From positions 12,072,625-12,136,624 of the forward strand of contig OZ024856.1 of assembly GCA_964017155.1 (NCBI GenBank): a DNA stretch of 64,000 nucleotides, given 5' to 3'. The position numbers were made by a program, and so were the translations under genes. This document shows positions 23,096 to 35,520 of this stretch, in pieces. This DNA comes from Oasisia sp. SBJ-2009. Taxonomy: Eukaryota > Annelida > Polychaeta > Sabellida > Siboglinidae. The notes under the pieces were generated by a model. The model made no database searches. It had not been told where the DNA came from and worked only from the letters and a program-made list of their open reading frames with translations. The first letter of the stretch is position 1. Each line of letters opens with the position of its first letter.

Positions 23096-24069
23096 GATCT
23101 ACAAACAACAAAGTTCAACTACTGATACACATATACGTCACGTAATTAAGTTAACCCATTAGCACTCAGCCAATAATTCTCGCATTTGGATGTTGTAGAT
23201 AATATAAGTACCTACACAGTGGTATCAAAACTGTTGTTGTCATTTTAAAATATGTTGACAATTTCTTTTTTTGTAAAAAAATACTTTGTTGCGGTGTAAC
23301 TTTTTAATATTTTTTTTACTGCTACAAGTTAGGTTTATTTAAAAGAACATTAAACTATCTACACACTGGTATGTAATTTATTATAATATGTTACACATTT
23401 TATATGTATACGTGGCCAATCTCCTGGCTCAAGCCGGCTAGAGGACATTTTAAAATGTTCAAAACCAAAAACTATTGCTGTTAATTTTCGAATACGCGAT
23501 AAATATTTTTGAAAACAGAAGCAACCAAAATATCCACAATTTAATGTTATATGTCTAGATAGGTGTTGCATTTATTGCATCTCTTAATCACTAGATGCAA
23601 CCACGTAAACCGAATTCAAACGCTGTGCTGTATTCGCTGGCCGGCTATGGCCAACCTGAGCCTGAGGAGATTCGGAGTGACCGTCAATGCCCGACTTGAG
23701 TGCTAATCGGTTATTTATAGTAATATGATAATGACTTCTGGTCAAACTGTACATCAAAACACACCATAGCAGCTGCTCACCTGTATAAATTACACCTATA
23801 TAAATTACAATGAAATAGGGAAGAACAATTAATTTCTGATATGTCCAGTTTCTGTCTACAAGGCCTACGAGGCTTGCCTTCTCCATTTAATGGCACAGCT
23901 ATGCACGGGCCCAGCAGGTGGGGTACAAATATATCCTCGAAACTTGGCTAGTTACAGTGTGTAAATTGTGTAACCTGTCGCGGACTCACACCTAATACAT
24001 AACATATTAACATATATATATATATATGTTACCGAAATAAATACCGCTCAATTATACTTATAATCCTAC

Positions 24070-24862
24070 CTGTCATGGACAAAGTTCAACATGGCGTTCA
24101 CTATACACTATACGAATTGAGTTGGCAACAACGTGTTGACCTGGTCCTGTCCTTACTTATACGGTAGTTGGCCCTACAGTTACATAAACAGTGACGTCAC
24201 GGAGTCATGTACCCGAGATCAGCTGTCAGGTGAAACCCGTGTTGTGAACGTATTTTCAGCAACGGTTGGTTGAAAAATATAACGAAATGACTGCTGTACA
24301 GATACCTAATATCTACAAGTGTTTCCGTGTTAAATGGTTTCTAAAAACCGAAAACAGTACTTTTTATTAGGTCCGTCATTTACGCGACCCACTCACCCAA
24401 TACGCCAATTGATCGTCCAAGTTCAGAAATCCTAAAATAATTTTTGGGAACTTCTGACATTCATCGTTTGTCTTTTACTGCTGCTTACCTTTGTTATTAT
24501 CGATACACTAAGTGAAATGTTGCGCGCGAAAGAAGCATGATTTCGGTGGCTCCGTATAAGTTCATGTTCGCATTGTTAGTTCAGAATGTCAACACGACCG
24601 CGATCGACTAACGTGATAATCGTACACTTCTTAGTTCTTGAGGACAACCGGGTACATGCGCAGTGACCGTGCGACACGGTGGTGACATCTTGCGAATGAA
24701 TCAAACAATTAGTACCAGTATATTCGCCAGATGTCATTAAATGGTTGTCAAGGACTATACACGCTCCAAGCGATGTTATGAAAACTAAAACGACATTCCT
24801 AACACACCAGGTGGCGACACTGTTTTTAAAGACACCGGCGACGTGCCTTGTCCCGTGAAAAC
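24070..24862. promoter_or_regulatory. Head-to-head promoter interval of DNAJC4 copy A and RDH
   Basis: The coding starts of the two genes diverge (23095 minus, 24863 plus). A possible noncoding first exon of copy A ends at 24070 with a good minus-strand donor GACAG/GTAGGA. The roughly 0.75 kb up to the RDH ATG must then hold both promoters. No TATA box is evident at either end. Transcription starts are inferred, not seen. Confidence 0.4.
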
Positions 24863-27800
24863 ATGTTTACGAAGGACGGACGAGCAATGGATGCGTGGGG
24901 AAATTTTACTCGGAAGATCCCATTCCAAGAATTAGTGAACCTATTTAGACAGCACTATTTACTGTTCACGTCGGTGACTGCAGTCGGTACGTAGCATAGT
25001 ACACATAGGTCGAGTGTAAATAGAATGGTTTGATTTGTTTGTAGGCATCCGCTGCTGGAAGCTGAGGGTTGGACACCGTCTATCCTGGCTACGGCTAGGC
25101 TGCACGGAGGCGTCATTGTCGGTGCCCTTGCCTTGGCAAGCTGGACATTGTCCAGTTTTACAAAATGTTGTCTTGCAAATTCTATCCGGCTATCAGTTTC
25201 AAGACTAGCGTCGGAATTGGCGTGGAGAATATTGAAAAACTGAGACTAAAAAAATTCCAATTCGACCCCCGAAACTCGTCAAAAATCACATCGACTGTTC
25301 GAGGGCCTATCTATATATTGGGGGCTAAATTTAGCCAACGAACTCTTGAAAGTTCAACACTGGACAATTGTATCCTGTGCATGGTGCTGCTCAGTGGTAC
25401 GAATCGCCTAATGCTTGTAGTGTCGCTTAATCAACGAATGCCCTTGATCAACAGTCGGCCGGCTTGAATGCTACCCGGACCATTAGAGGCAGGAGTGATA
25501 TACTCATTAATTTAGTATTACAAATTCTTTAAATGTTAACATTAAAAATAACATTTAATTATTTCTATGTAATGTGTCGAAAACCTTTAGATCATCTGTT
25601 TCCAAATAGGTTTTTGTTTCTAAACTCAATATCGTCAATAATAATAATAATTAATATCTAATTCTTATTTAATATAGCACCACATCCAATTTCAAATTGT
25701 TCGTGGTGCTTTATATACATTAAAATCCTAAAATACAAATACACACCAGAAGAAAAACACATAAATATGCTAGTTACATATTATAAACAATTCTATAAAA
25801 TATAAATATAATAACACAAATTATTTAAGCTGAATAAATGTATATAATTTTATTATGAATAATAAATATATAAATAGGTTAAATGAAATATTGACAAACA
25901 ACAGCCAGAAGAAATGTGTCTTTAGGCGTGCCTTGAAGGTGGCTAAACAGGCAGACGTCTTAATTTTATTAGGTAGAGTGTTCCATCAGGTCGCTGCTGC
26001 GACCACAAATGAGTTATCTCCAGCTTTCACATGTGTCCGCACAACCGTTAATAAGTTATTGTTCGTAGAATGCAATGTCAAAGGTGCATTCTCTGTAGCT
26101 GCGTGAGTAATCTGGAATCAACTTTGTATTACAATTAAATCTTCTGAAACATTTAGCCGCATTTAATAAAAAAACTAAAAACACAATTGTTTGAAATTGC
26201 TTTTCCACCAGAAATTGTTGCCGGTTCTGTGCTCCAGTGATAACTTTTGCCTGTCCATGTTTATGATTACACCAAATGATTTTGTTTGTTGTGGATATGA
26301 ACTTGAATTTTCAAGGATATATGCGTTAGAAAAGTGTTACTGTTATTATTATAAAGCTGCTGTGTTGCAGGCGTGGGTGTGTTGGTTCTGAGGAAGTACT
26401 TTGGCGGCGGCGAGTGCAAGAGTGAGGCAAGACTCGATGGAAAGACCATCATAGTGACTGGTGCAAACACAGGCATAGGCAAGGTGACCGCTCGTGACTT
26501 CGCCAGACGAGGTACTGGGGGCAGGAGTAGGTGGCACATTTCATGTGGTCATCGTGATGTCAACATTGACAGACGTAACATTGAAATGACATAAAATAGA
26601 AGTTTTATGACAATGTTTTGTGGAATGATAATGAAGATATAAAATCGAAATGACGTAAAACAGAATTTTTATGACAACGTTTTTGTGGAATGACAATGAA
26701 GACATAAAATTGAAATGACATAAAACAGGACTTTTATGACAATGTTTTTGTGGAATAATAATGAAGATGCAACAAACTTGCACAAGCACATTGTGTGTGT
26801 GTAGGGTTCTACATGCATGAAGCATGCACACATAAGCATGCATGCACATACGCATGCACAAACACACCATGGGCAAGGCCATATTCTAGATAACATTTTT
26901 GCCAGTCACACTTTTTTGATGCACATGTGGATGTTAACAAATATACATACTGACCCGTCGAAATGTGTTTTATGACCAAAAATAAACTACAAACACGTGT
27001 GACTGTTGTGACTTGTGACACTCATTTTCAAGGCATAACTGACAATATTGATCATTTTGAAAAAACTTTTTTGCTCCTTCGTTTCTTTTAACCATCCAAC
27101 CATAAAGCTATTTCCGCAGTGGATCCAGACTGTGTCCTTTCTTCCAGGTGCCCATGTGATCCTGGGATGTCGAGACATGGCGAAGGCGGAACAGACCGCG
27201 GCACAGATTCGACAGAGCACAGGCAACGGTCTCGTCTCTGTCTACGCTCTTGACCTGGCCTCTTTCGCGTCCGTTCGCAAGTTTTGTAAAAAAGTGATAG
27301 AGAAGGAACCGCGCGTGGACGTGCTTGTCAACAATGCAGGTAACGTGGTCACACCTCTAGGCACTGCCAGCAACTGTGGGGTAGTGTTTATACCGGTTGA
27401 ATATTTATTTCCATTTGAAAATAAGTGCACGTAAAATAGGTGGATATTATACATGTGAAAAGTTAAAAAAACAGAAAGGAGGAAAGTAGAAGCCTATTCC
27501 TTTTCAAGTGTAGTCTGCAAACATGAGAATAACATGTACTGAGAGTGAAACAAATGATGACTACCATGCCGGTGTACGGCAACTAAGAGAGTTAATTTGC
27601 GATCAACATTTTCATATGAAAGGTTAACTCTAAATGTAATCTCAAAGTGGAAGATTCTCAACAAAATGTTTGATGTATTGTGGAGGCTGTGAGGCAGGGA
27701 GGCCCATGTCACAATAAATTGGTCAGTAACTACCAAGATCTAATAAAATGTTCAACATCATGGGTGTAGTGCCCATGTGGTGCTATGTGTAGGTGTCATG

Positions 27801-30800
27801 TGGTGCTGTGTTTAGGACTTTAGGAGTCATGTGGTGCTGTGTGTAGGTGTCATGTGGTGCTGTGTCTAGGTGTCATGTGATGCTCTGTCTAGGTGTCATG
27901 TGGTGCTGTGTGTAGGTGTCATGTGGTGCTGTCTCTAGGTGTCATGTGGTGCTGTGCCTAGGTGTCATGTGGTGCTGTGTCTAGGTGTCATGTGGTGCCC
28001 CCACGAGAAGTCGGCTGACGGACATGAGATGCACTTTGCTGTGAATCACCTTGGACCATTCCTCCTCACCAACCTACTGCTGGACCTAATCAAGTCATCC
28101 GCGCCCAGTAGAATCGTCAATGTGTCCTCTATGGCACATAAATGTAAGTGTCAGAAATTGAGTTATCAGCAGACGATGTCAGTGCAGTCTGTAACAATGC
28201 CTGCATATTTCGTAACTTACATGATCAACATAACAAGGCAATTCAAGAATGCCAGCACAGTTTACTCACAAAGATATATATTATATGGAAACCACAAGCT
28301 GAGGACTACACCCAACCACGGGACACCATGGGTGCTCAGTGATGATACTACATCATTTCTTATATTGTCATTCACCTTACATAGTTTTCACCAATTAGTC
28401 CTCTATATGATATACAAATAGTATAGGAATATATCCATATGTAATTGTCTGGCATATATATATATATATATCCCTGGCAGGGAAAATTAAAACATTATTG
28501 ATACATATTTTACAAAACAAAAGCACAACATGACCAAATATAATAATATTTATAACAGAAAGTGAAATATTTCAAGAAACACTTATGTATCTGTATCTCA
28601 ATTTATAATAAGATGTAAGTTAAAACTGTTTAGTTATGACATATTGCGCAATATTAGCTATTTCTCTGAATTACCATGAAGCACTTATGATAAATGTTTC
28701 TCTAATACAACAGACACCTAAGATTGTGGTTAAGGTTTTAAATTATAGATCAACTAAAAATTAAATAATTACCAGTCAAGAAACCTTGGCGAGGTTGCAT
28801 CATAATTGTAAAATTTCCAGAACATTCTCTGGGCTAGTAAAAGTAGTAATGCTTCAATAGATTGTGAGATGGTCTCAACACATCTATGTCAGTGAGGAGA
28901 ATAAACTGTGTGAAGGAATATGTTCGTACCTTGGTAGTCGTAACACATGAACCTGGCTGTGACTGGACTGCACTGAATATATAACTTGCAGACGCCATGG
29001 AAACAGGTTAAACACTGCATACTGTTGTATTCCAAGGGCAGGGAGGAACGGAAGGAAGATCTCTTTGGCCTCTAAACATTTGCTTGTTGCCACACTACAA
29101 ACTGCTTCCTTCTAGCCCACACTTTCTACAAACGGCTTTCCCATATTTTCATCTGCCTCAGTGTAGTTCAGCGTCATCACTCTCAGCCTACATCACCCCC
29201 AGCACATCCCTTTGCAAACTCTTCTTTTAGCCTCAGCCAAAGAAATCACCCATGAGGTCTGTGGACGGCCTCCGGTCATGTGATATAATTTGGGTGATTT
29301 CAGCCACAATTTGTCACTATACGTGCAATTTTTAGGATGCGAGTGAGTCATTATAATGGGCTCTCCACCCCATCTTCAAATTGGGGCTGGTATTTGCGCT
29401 ATTCCCACGGCTGACACAGTAGCAACTGGCAAAGTCAATTGCTATAATTTCATAGTTCGACTATGCTCAGTTCTACAGTTTGTGGAGATGATCAGCCAGG
29501 GGTACTGTAGTGCTGCACGATGATCCCTGGCTTATGAGAAAGCTCTTCTATAAATATAATGAATAAATAATTAATGTTCCTTGTTCCCGCCACCTTTGCA
29601 GTCTCAGTATGACACTTAGTGGGCCCAAGATGGTGACCTGTGGTTTATTACGGTTTTATCATTTATTTTCATTGTAATTCGTTTTCTCTTGAATATATTT
29701 AAATATACAACTTTTTATTACTATTTTAATTTATTGATATGTACATTTATTTTACGTCTTTGCAGACAAGCAGTTAATTTTCTGCCGAGGAATTAAAAAG
29801 TATTATTGTATTATATTCTTGTATTCAGATGGGAAGATACACTTGGATGATATGAACCTAGAGAAGGACTACACTGCCCAGAAGGCGTACGGTCAGAGCA
29901 AACTCGCCAACATCCTCTTCACAAGGGAACTCGACCGCCGACTCAAAGGTACGCTTCTTTTTAACACCATCAAACCTAACATCACATAGACCAGTAGCAT
30001 ATTCTGTTGGAAAGACAGACTTCGTGGCGAATTTCATTTCGTGTTGGCGATCTTCGAAAATTCAAAGATGGCGGCACCCATGGACGGACCGAAGCTGAAC
30101 GATATCGCTCGTTGTCTGAACGCATTGGCATTGATGAATATGCAGGATATTGTAAAGTAAATGTAACAAACACAGCTACATTTCCATCACAGAACTTTAT
30201 AAGGTAACTGCAACAGTTATTGTGTTATGCAGCATAAAGTGTGGTGTTCAAGCGAAAAATGAATCTCGACTTTAAAACTCGATTTTCTCCTGCAATCACG
30301 TGTGATGTGTGTCCTGTTTAATTTTGTGTAACTTTAAAAGTAATCATAAAAATTGGATAATGTTTTCAATACAGTAAAGGTAACAGACACAGCTACGTTT
30401 CCCTCACAGGACTTTATAACGTAACTGCAAAAGTTACTGTATTATGCATCATAATGTGTGCTTTTCATGTGAAGAATGAATCTCGACTTTAAAACTCGTT
30501 TTTCTCCTTAAGTAATTTCTGATAGGGTCCCTCTTTAAATTCATGTAACTTAGCTTCTAGTGGGAATATTTGAATAAAGTAAACAGCACAGGATATGTAA
30601 ATAGTGTAGATTTCCATTTCTTAAATAAATAAAAAATTAAAATTGTTCTTTGTCAATGCGACTGGTTTTCCTAGACCGCCACACATATATTGAAAGAAAA
30701 TGCCTTCCTGTTGCCATTTTCAACATGCAAGTGCATTTCATGTCAAATAGGATTGTGTTTGGGCATTTGAGAGCTCATATACAATCAAATGAGATGTAAC

Positions 30801-33569
30801 AAGTAATATTATAATTTTATAAAATGTTCTTTAAAATAAAAAATTAAATATAATTATTTTGATCTAATAAATAATATCTAAGATTTCTTTAAAATAGAAA
30901 CAAAATGTTAAGCTACTAATTAACCAAATAAATATCCTTTAAAATGATAAATTATCTAATTAAAAATTATTATGTTAAGCTAATAAATAAATAAAGAAAT
31001 ATAAGTGTAAAAGTTTATTAATAACAAATATTTAAAATGATTATGTTAGGCTAAGATTTTACAATAAAAGAAGATTTTATGTTCAGCTCTATCTGTCCGC
31101 TATTTGAGAATGGGTACACCCACACACGTGGGTGTCATCTATGCCTAATGGAAAATGTTTTAACATGTTGCCATGTGCCTTGTGTTCAGGAACAGGGGTG
31201 TCTGTGTTCGCCCTCCACCCGGGGGTGGTTAGGACGGAGCTGTGGCGACACACCGCCTCCGCGGGCAACATCCCCTGGTGGAAGAGGATGCTCTATAAAC
31301 CCTTCATCTACCTCTGCTTCAAAACCCCCCTCCAGGGGGCGCAGACCACCATCTACTGCACCGTCCAGGAGGGGCTGGAGAAGCACTCCGGCAAATACTT
31401 CAGGTAGGCTGGGGTTAGGGTTATCCCCCTAAACACTGGGTGGTCTACTTAAAGGAACATGCAACCCAAAAACTAAAAAAAAATCAAACCATTAAACAAT
31501 GTTCATTGAATCATATCCCATATTTTGTGGGGGGTTTTCTGAAATTATTTATTAAGTTTTAAGGAGAATTAGTGAACCTCCCTGGAGGCTGACATTTTGG
31601 ATATTTCGCCTGTGTGTGTGTGACGTCACACTTCCACAATGCTAGTGCCTCCATGTATAACATTCTTACACACACACAAAAAACATATGTTACAATATTC
31701 TATCTTGTATGTTATGTGGGATTTCAACACTATGGTTGCATGTTCCTTTAACTACTTGCGCAGCCATAGTGTCCCAGGGTTGGGCAAACACTTCAGCATG
31801 CTGTTTCCAGACCTGCCTGTCTTGTGCCACCCTCTACCAGATGGTGTCCTTCCTCTAGATCGTTTCCCTATGTTAGGTTTCCGGGTGGTGATATGTGATG
31901 TCCATCAATTATCTTATATTCTACTGATGCAGTTCACTTCAATTACAAAGCTATATTTCTAATTTAAAAGTTTTTTAAGGTTAAAATTATAATAATTGAT
32001 ATCACTACTATGTCTCATAAATATGATAATATATATATATATATATTGTAGTGTAATAACCATAACGACATATCAGTATATGCATTTTTACCTTCAATTT
32101 TGACATATCTGCAAGTTTGGATGATATTGTTACAATAACCAGAAGAGGGCAGCACTATTCACGTGTGGCAGTTAGGTCAGAATGGACAGTGAAGGCCACA
32201 AAATCATATCAACCAGTTGACCCAAACATGCAGATATGTCATTATGGTTGTTACACGATGTTATAATAAATATATATATATATATAATATTCAATTGTAG
32301 CAATGCTGTATGCATTGGTAAACAGAGTTGAACTACTCTCTAAATAAAGTTCACTATTCAGCATTACAAAGTTCATTAAGTACCATTGGCATTGTTTCGT
32401 ATGTTCTACCTTTGGTATTTGGTCGTCACGACGGTATAAAGTGCAACATTTGATGCACCTGACCAGAGGCTCACCTATTCTTACAGCAAGTCAAGGAATC
32501 AGCCACATTTAAGTTATTAAACAAAACCCTGTCAGACTCAGTTGTGGGCAAAACATCCTACCACATACACACCACTAATTGTATCATGTACATCTGTGTA
32601 TATATCTATTTGTGGCTGTCTATTGGTTGGGTAGATTTATTATAGTTCTGTACCATACGGTTGTATATGGTACACAGTATGTAACATATAAATTATATGG
32701 TACGCTGTACAGAATTTTCTGGTTCATATTCTCAAAATGCACATGAAACATATGGTTGTGTGACAATGGCGCCACACCGTGGCTGGATGGAACAACACAA
32801 CTGATTGACTCATCTGCTTTTTTCGTACATGGTTATGGAAGATCAAAAAATATTGTCACATTGTGATGTAAGATATTATTGCATGGAATATAGATTTTTA
32901 GTCTAGCTGCATAATTAATCACCCACGTGGCAGCAAGCTCAACGTGATTTGCATAAACACAGTTATTGTGCAGATAGTTATCTGTTGATTTTCAAGACAC
33001 AATCACCTGAGAAAGTATTTAGGGTTTTAATTAATGTATGTAAAGCGCCACGAACAATTTGAAATTGGATGTGGTGCTATATTAAATAAATATATTAAAA
33101 TTATTATTAAGTACCTATGTGAAATTATCATGTTCTTATACAGGACACACCAAATGCATATAATTATAAACCTTACGGTCACCTTTGTGACTGGGCAGAA
33201 CTGATTTCAAATATGTTACATTAACAATTTGTGAGTATCCTATGTTGACCTTAATTACAGGGTGGCTGTGTTACAAGCGTGACTACTGTAAAGTGAGGCC
33301 TTTGTTGCAGTGACTGTAAATTGAAGACCCCCAACTGCCGAGGCCCAGGACGATGACTATCCTATGTTGGCCTTAATTTCAGGGTGGCTGTATTACAAGG
33401 GTGACTGTAAAGTGAGGTTTGACGGGGCTTGTGTTGCAGTGACTGTAGACTGAGGACCCCAACTGCCGAGGCTCAGGACGATGACAAGGCCAAGAAGTTG
33501 TGGGATGTCAGTGCCAAATTGGTCCACCTCAACGCTGGCGGAGAAACAGTCCTAATCGGCTCAAAATGA
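24863..33569 (+). CDS. Retinol dehydrogenase-like short-chain dehydrogenase (RDH11/12/13/14 group)
   Basis: NAD(P)-dependent membrane-anchored oxidoreductase, probably acting on retinoid-like or lipid aldehydes. Exons: 24863-24986, 26371-26511, 27148-27339, 27985-28143, 29829-29948, 31190-31403, 33440-33569; every junction keeps frame, giving 359 residues. Hydrophobic N-terminal anchor at about 31-49; cofactor motif TGANTGIG (71-78); NNAG (150-153); catalytic Ser in NVSS (about 201); YGQSK with Tyr226 and Lys230; then [11 protein letters not shown]. The C-terminus ends in ETVLIGSK. The layout most resembles RDH13-type proteins; the exact subfamily is not certain. The ATG at 24863 is the first in a frame that splices correctly, and ATG 24887 is an in-frame alternative. 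The acceptor of exon 4 lies in a 23-bp array, and the last exon has a partial upstream duplicate. Confidence 0.93.
25636..26160. repeat. Dispersed repeat family R1, copy 2
   Basis: The first 245 bases match 13211-13440 block by block (CACATCCAATTTCAAATTG and onward). It continues into a module around 25910-26060 that includes GTGTTCCATCAGG, absent from copy 1. It lies in RDH intron 1. The 83-codon open frame inside it is repeat-derived. Confidence 0.7.
26885..27115. repeat. Dispersed repeat family R2, copy 2
   Basis: Matches 21175-21470 in block order: GCCAGTCACACTTTT, CATGTGGATGTTAAC, ACTACAAACACGTGTG, CACTCATTTTCAAGGCATAA, TTGCTCCTTCGTTT, ATAAAGCTAT. It ends about 30 bases before RDH exon 3. 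Confidence 0.65.
27785..28003 (+). repeat. 23-bp array repeating the acceptor and start of RDH exon 4
   Basis: GTGTCATG occurs at 27847, 27870, 27893, 27916, 27939, 27962 and 27985 at exact 23-bp spacing, with less regular copies back to about 27785. Each unit is TAG followed by GTGTCATGTGGTGCT. The last one at 27985 is the actual exon start, where the sequence changes to GCCCCCACGAG. The exon therefore begins inside the array. Confidence 0.95.
29262..29482. repeat. Dispersed repeat family R3, copy 1
   Basis: GGCCTCCGG, GTGATTTCAG, ATTTGCGCT, TTCCCACG, GACACAGTAGCAACTG, AAAGTCAATTGCTATAATTT and TTCGACT blocks recur in the same order at 53860-54075. It lies in RDH intron 4. Class unknown. Confidence 0.75.
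30152..30590. repeat. Two-copy tandem duplication of about 220 bp in RDH intron 5
   Basis: The block AACAAACACAGCTACATTTC ... ATGAATCTCGACTTTAAAAC at 30152-30371 is followed by a diverged second copy from about 30373 (AACAGACACAGCTACGTTTC ... ATGAATCTCGACTTTAAAAC). Both copies end in GTGTAACTT-like or ATGTAACTT-like sequence. No coding potential is seen. Confidence 0.85.
31449..31751. mobile_element. MITE with TTAA target site in RDH intron 6
   Basis: The ends TTAAAGGAACATGCAACC and GGTTGCATGTTCCTTTAA are perfect 18-bp inverted repeats if the TTAA is included. A TTAA target-site duplication with AGGAACATG ends fits piggyBac-like or Kolobok-like families. CTAC flanks both sides. The element starts 45 bases after the exon 6 donor and has no coding capacity. 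Confidence 0.85.
33028..33112 (-). repeat. Dispersed repeat family R1, short inverted copy
   Basis: GCGCCACGAACAATTTGAAA followed by TTGGATGTGGTGC is the reverse complement of the R1 core at 13240-13290. It lies in the last RDH intron. Confidence 0.7.
33238..33487 (+). repeat. Tandem duplication carrying the acceptor and 5' part of the last RDH exon
   Basis: CCTATGTTGACCTTAATT at 33239 recurs at 33361, and the block ends at ACGATGAC in both copies. Each copy has TTGTTGCAG or GTGTTGCAG and then TGACTGTA. The upstream pseudo-exon at 33311 has one extra C; reading from the shared phase it stops at TGA 33354-33356. Confidence 0.9.
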
Positions 33570-35520
33570 GCGACATCAGCTCTCCGTTTACAGCGAGGAG
33601 AAAGCGTGGAGAGACAGTCCCATGGCGGAGGGAATATTGAGTTGATTGATTTTTATTCAACTTGAGACTAGAAGGGATGATTTGATGATAAATCATTTGT
33701 GTTCAGCGTTGCCAGTGCAATATATCTTACCGGGTATTTTATGTGCTGCCATGCATCATGTAGTGTTTCCATTAATCTTCGGTTGTCTTTTTTGTATTTG
33801 GATATATAGTTATTTGGCTCGTCTTTGGTGGGCTGTTTATTTGTGAAATGCCGGCTTGGCAAAACCTCTCTTTTTACGTTTTATTTTTCATGACTTGTTT
33901 AGCTTAAGAGTGCTATCAGTTGCTTAGCATTATACATCTCAATTAGCAAAGCACGATTTCATTATTTCATATGGGAAATTATCCCATGTGAAACACCTTA
34001 AAACACTACCTGCGTTGATGCATTACACATTTGTTAAGATATTTCATTTGTTAAGATATTTGTAGTTGTCATTTGTAGTGGACTTATATATGTTTGTAAG
34101 CATATTTTGCTGATTTACGGGTTTTGTTTTTGGAGTGATTTGAAATGTATTAACTATCTCATAGTGGGGGAGGACTTAATCTTGAATGGTGATAAGGTTT
34201 GTTTTCTTACGTTGTACGATTTACATTGCTTCAAAATGTGCAATTACTGGCCACCATTTGCAGTATTATGTTCGAAATATTGTGCTAGTGTAGGTGTAGT
34301 ATACACACGATGATGTGTTCAGATATTCCGCGTATGTATATAAACGATATCATATCATAACGTAGAATCGTATTAATGCCACTAGCAGTATTATCGTCCG
34401 ATATGTGCTCTGTCTGTCATAGGCATTGGTGACCATGTCCCTCCAAACGTCAAGTGTAGTTTGTAGCATTTCTGTTGCATTGTAACACTTACATTTGTCC
34501 GGCGTTATAAACGTTCCTATTGACGTTTCTGCGCATGCGCGATACATGTAAAATCCTCAATATGTAGCAAAAGGACAAAGCATTTGTGGTATAAATACTA
34601 CGGGTTGTTCGTTAGGATGTAAATAACCTCTCTGCAAAGTCATTTGTTGCAAATTAACATGAGGCAAACACGTTTTGGGGCATTTTTTTGATAGAAAGCG
34701 TAAATCACGTGACTAGTGCGCCATAATCCGTGACAGTTATTTAAACAAATGTAAGATGTTTTTATGTTGAACGACATTTTAAGCAACTCTTCACAGTAAT
34801 CGTCACAGGAGAGTTAACACACAGCCCGTGGCATTTATAACAAAAATGCTTTGTCATGTCGCTGCACATTGATGATTTTACATTGATCGCGCATGCGCAG
34901 AAACGCGAAGCGCGACAGCGTTCCTTCCACATATAGTTAGCTTTATTTTCTAGCATCTAATGAATCTGTCGTTTTACTCTAGTCTAAGCAATACTTTGTT
35001 CTATTTGCTGACGTGTCACTATTATTCCTGCACTGTTGCCGCCCTCGTGGGTTCCCATTGGCTGTTGCTATGGCAACTAATAGGTTTCTAGTGGTGACCT
35101 TTTTAGCAGTTGATTGGTTAATCAAATGGGAATATGCAGGATGCATCAATGCCAATGAACGGCTCAAACTAAAGAATAGGCATTAGGCGTAGTTATGTTG
35201 TAAAAAATATGATGAAATTGTCACATTGATGGATGTTTAAATATAGATATCGGTGCCAAAGTGGATTGGTTTGCAGTTTTAAATGTGTGTGGAAACACGA
35301 AATTGATAGCATGCACGTGTCGTTGCTCAAAGATAAGTTAAATGAGCAACTTTATGTGAACTGGTGGAATGAAGTTATGTGTGTGACATTTCACTTGTTA
35401 CCTGGATCCTACAGCGACTGTACTAGAATCGTAAACGTCTGAGTAGCGGATGTTAGTACTTCGTGAACTTTGTCTAATCTTTTTTGGGGGTAGGCATGTA
35501 GTTCGGGAATAAACAACTTA
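33570..35520 (+). other. Probable RDH 3' UTR and flank
   Basis: AT-rich, without a credible open frame. The first clear AATAAA after the stop is at 35508-35513 (GGGAATAAAC), which would give a 3' UTR of about 1.9 kb; earlier variant signals may be used instead. A CpG-containing patch around 34860-34920 is unexplained. Confidence 0.35.
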
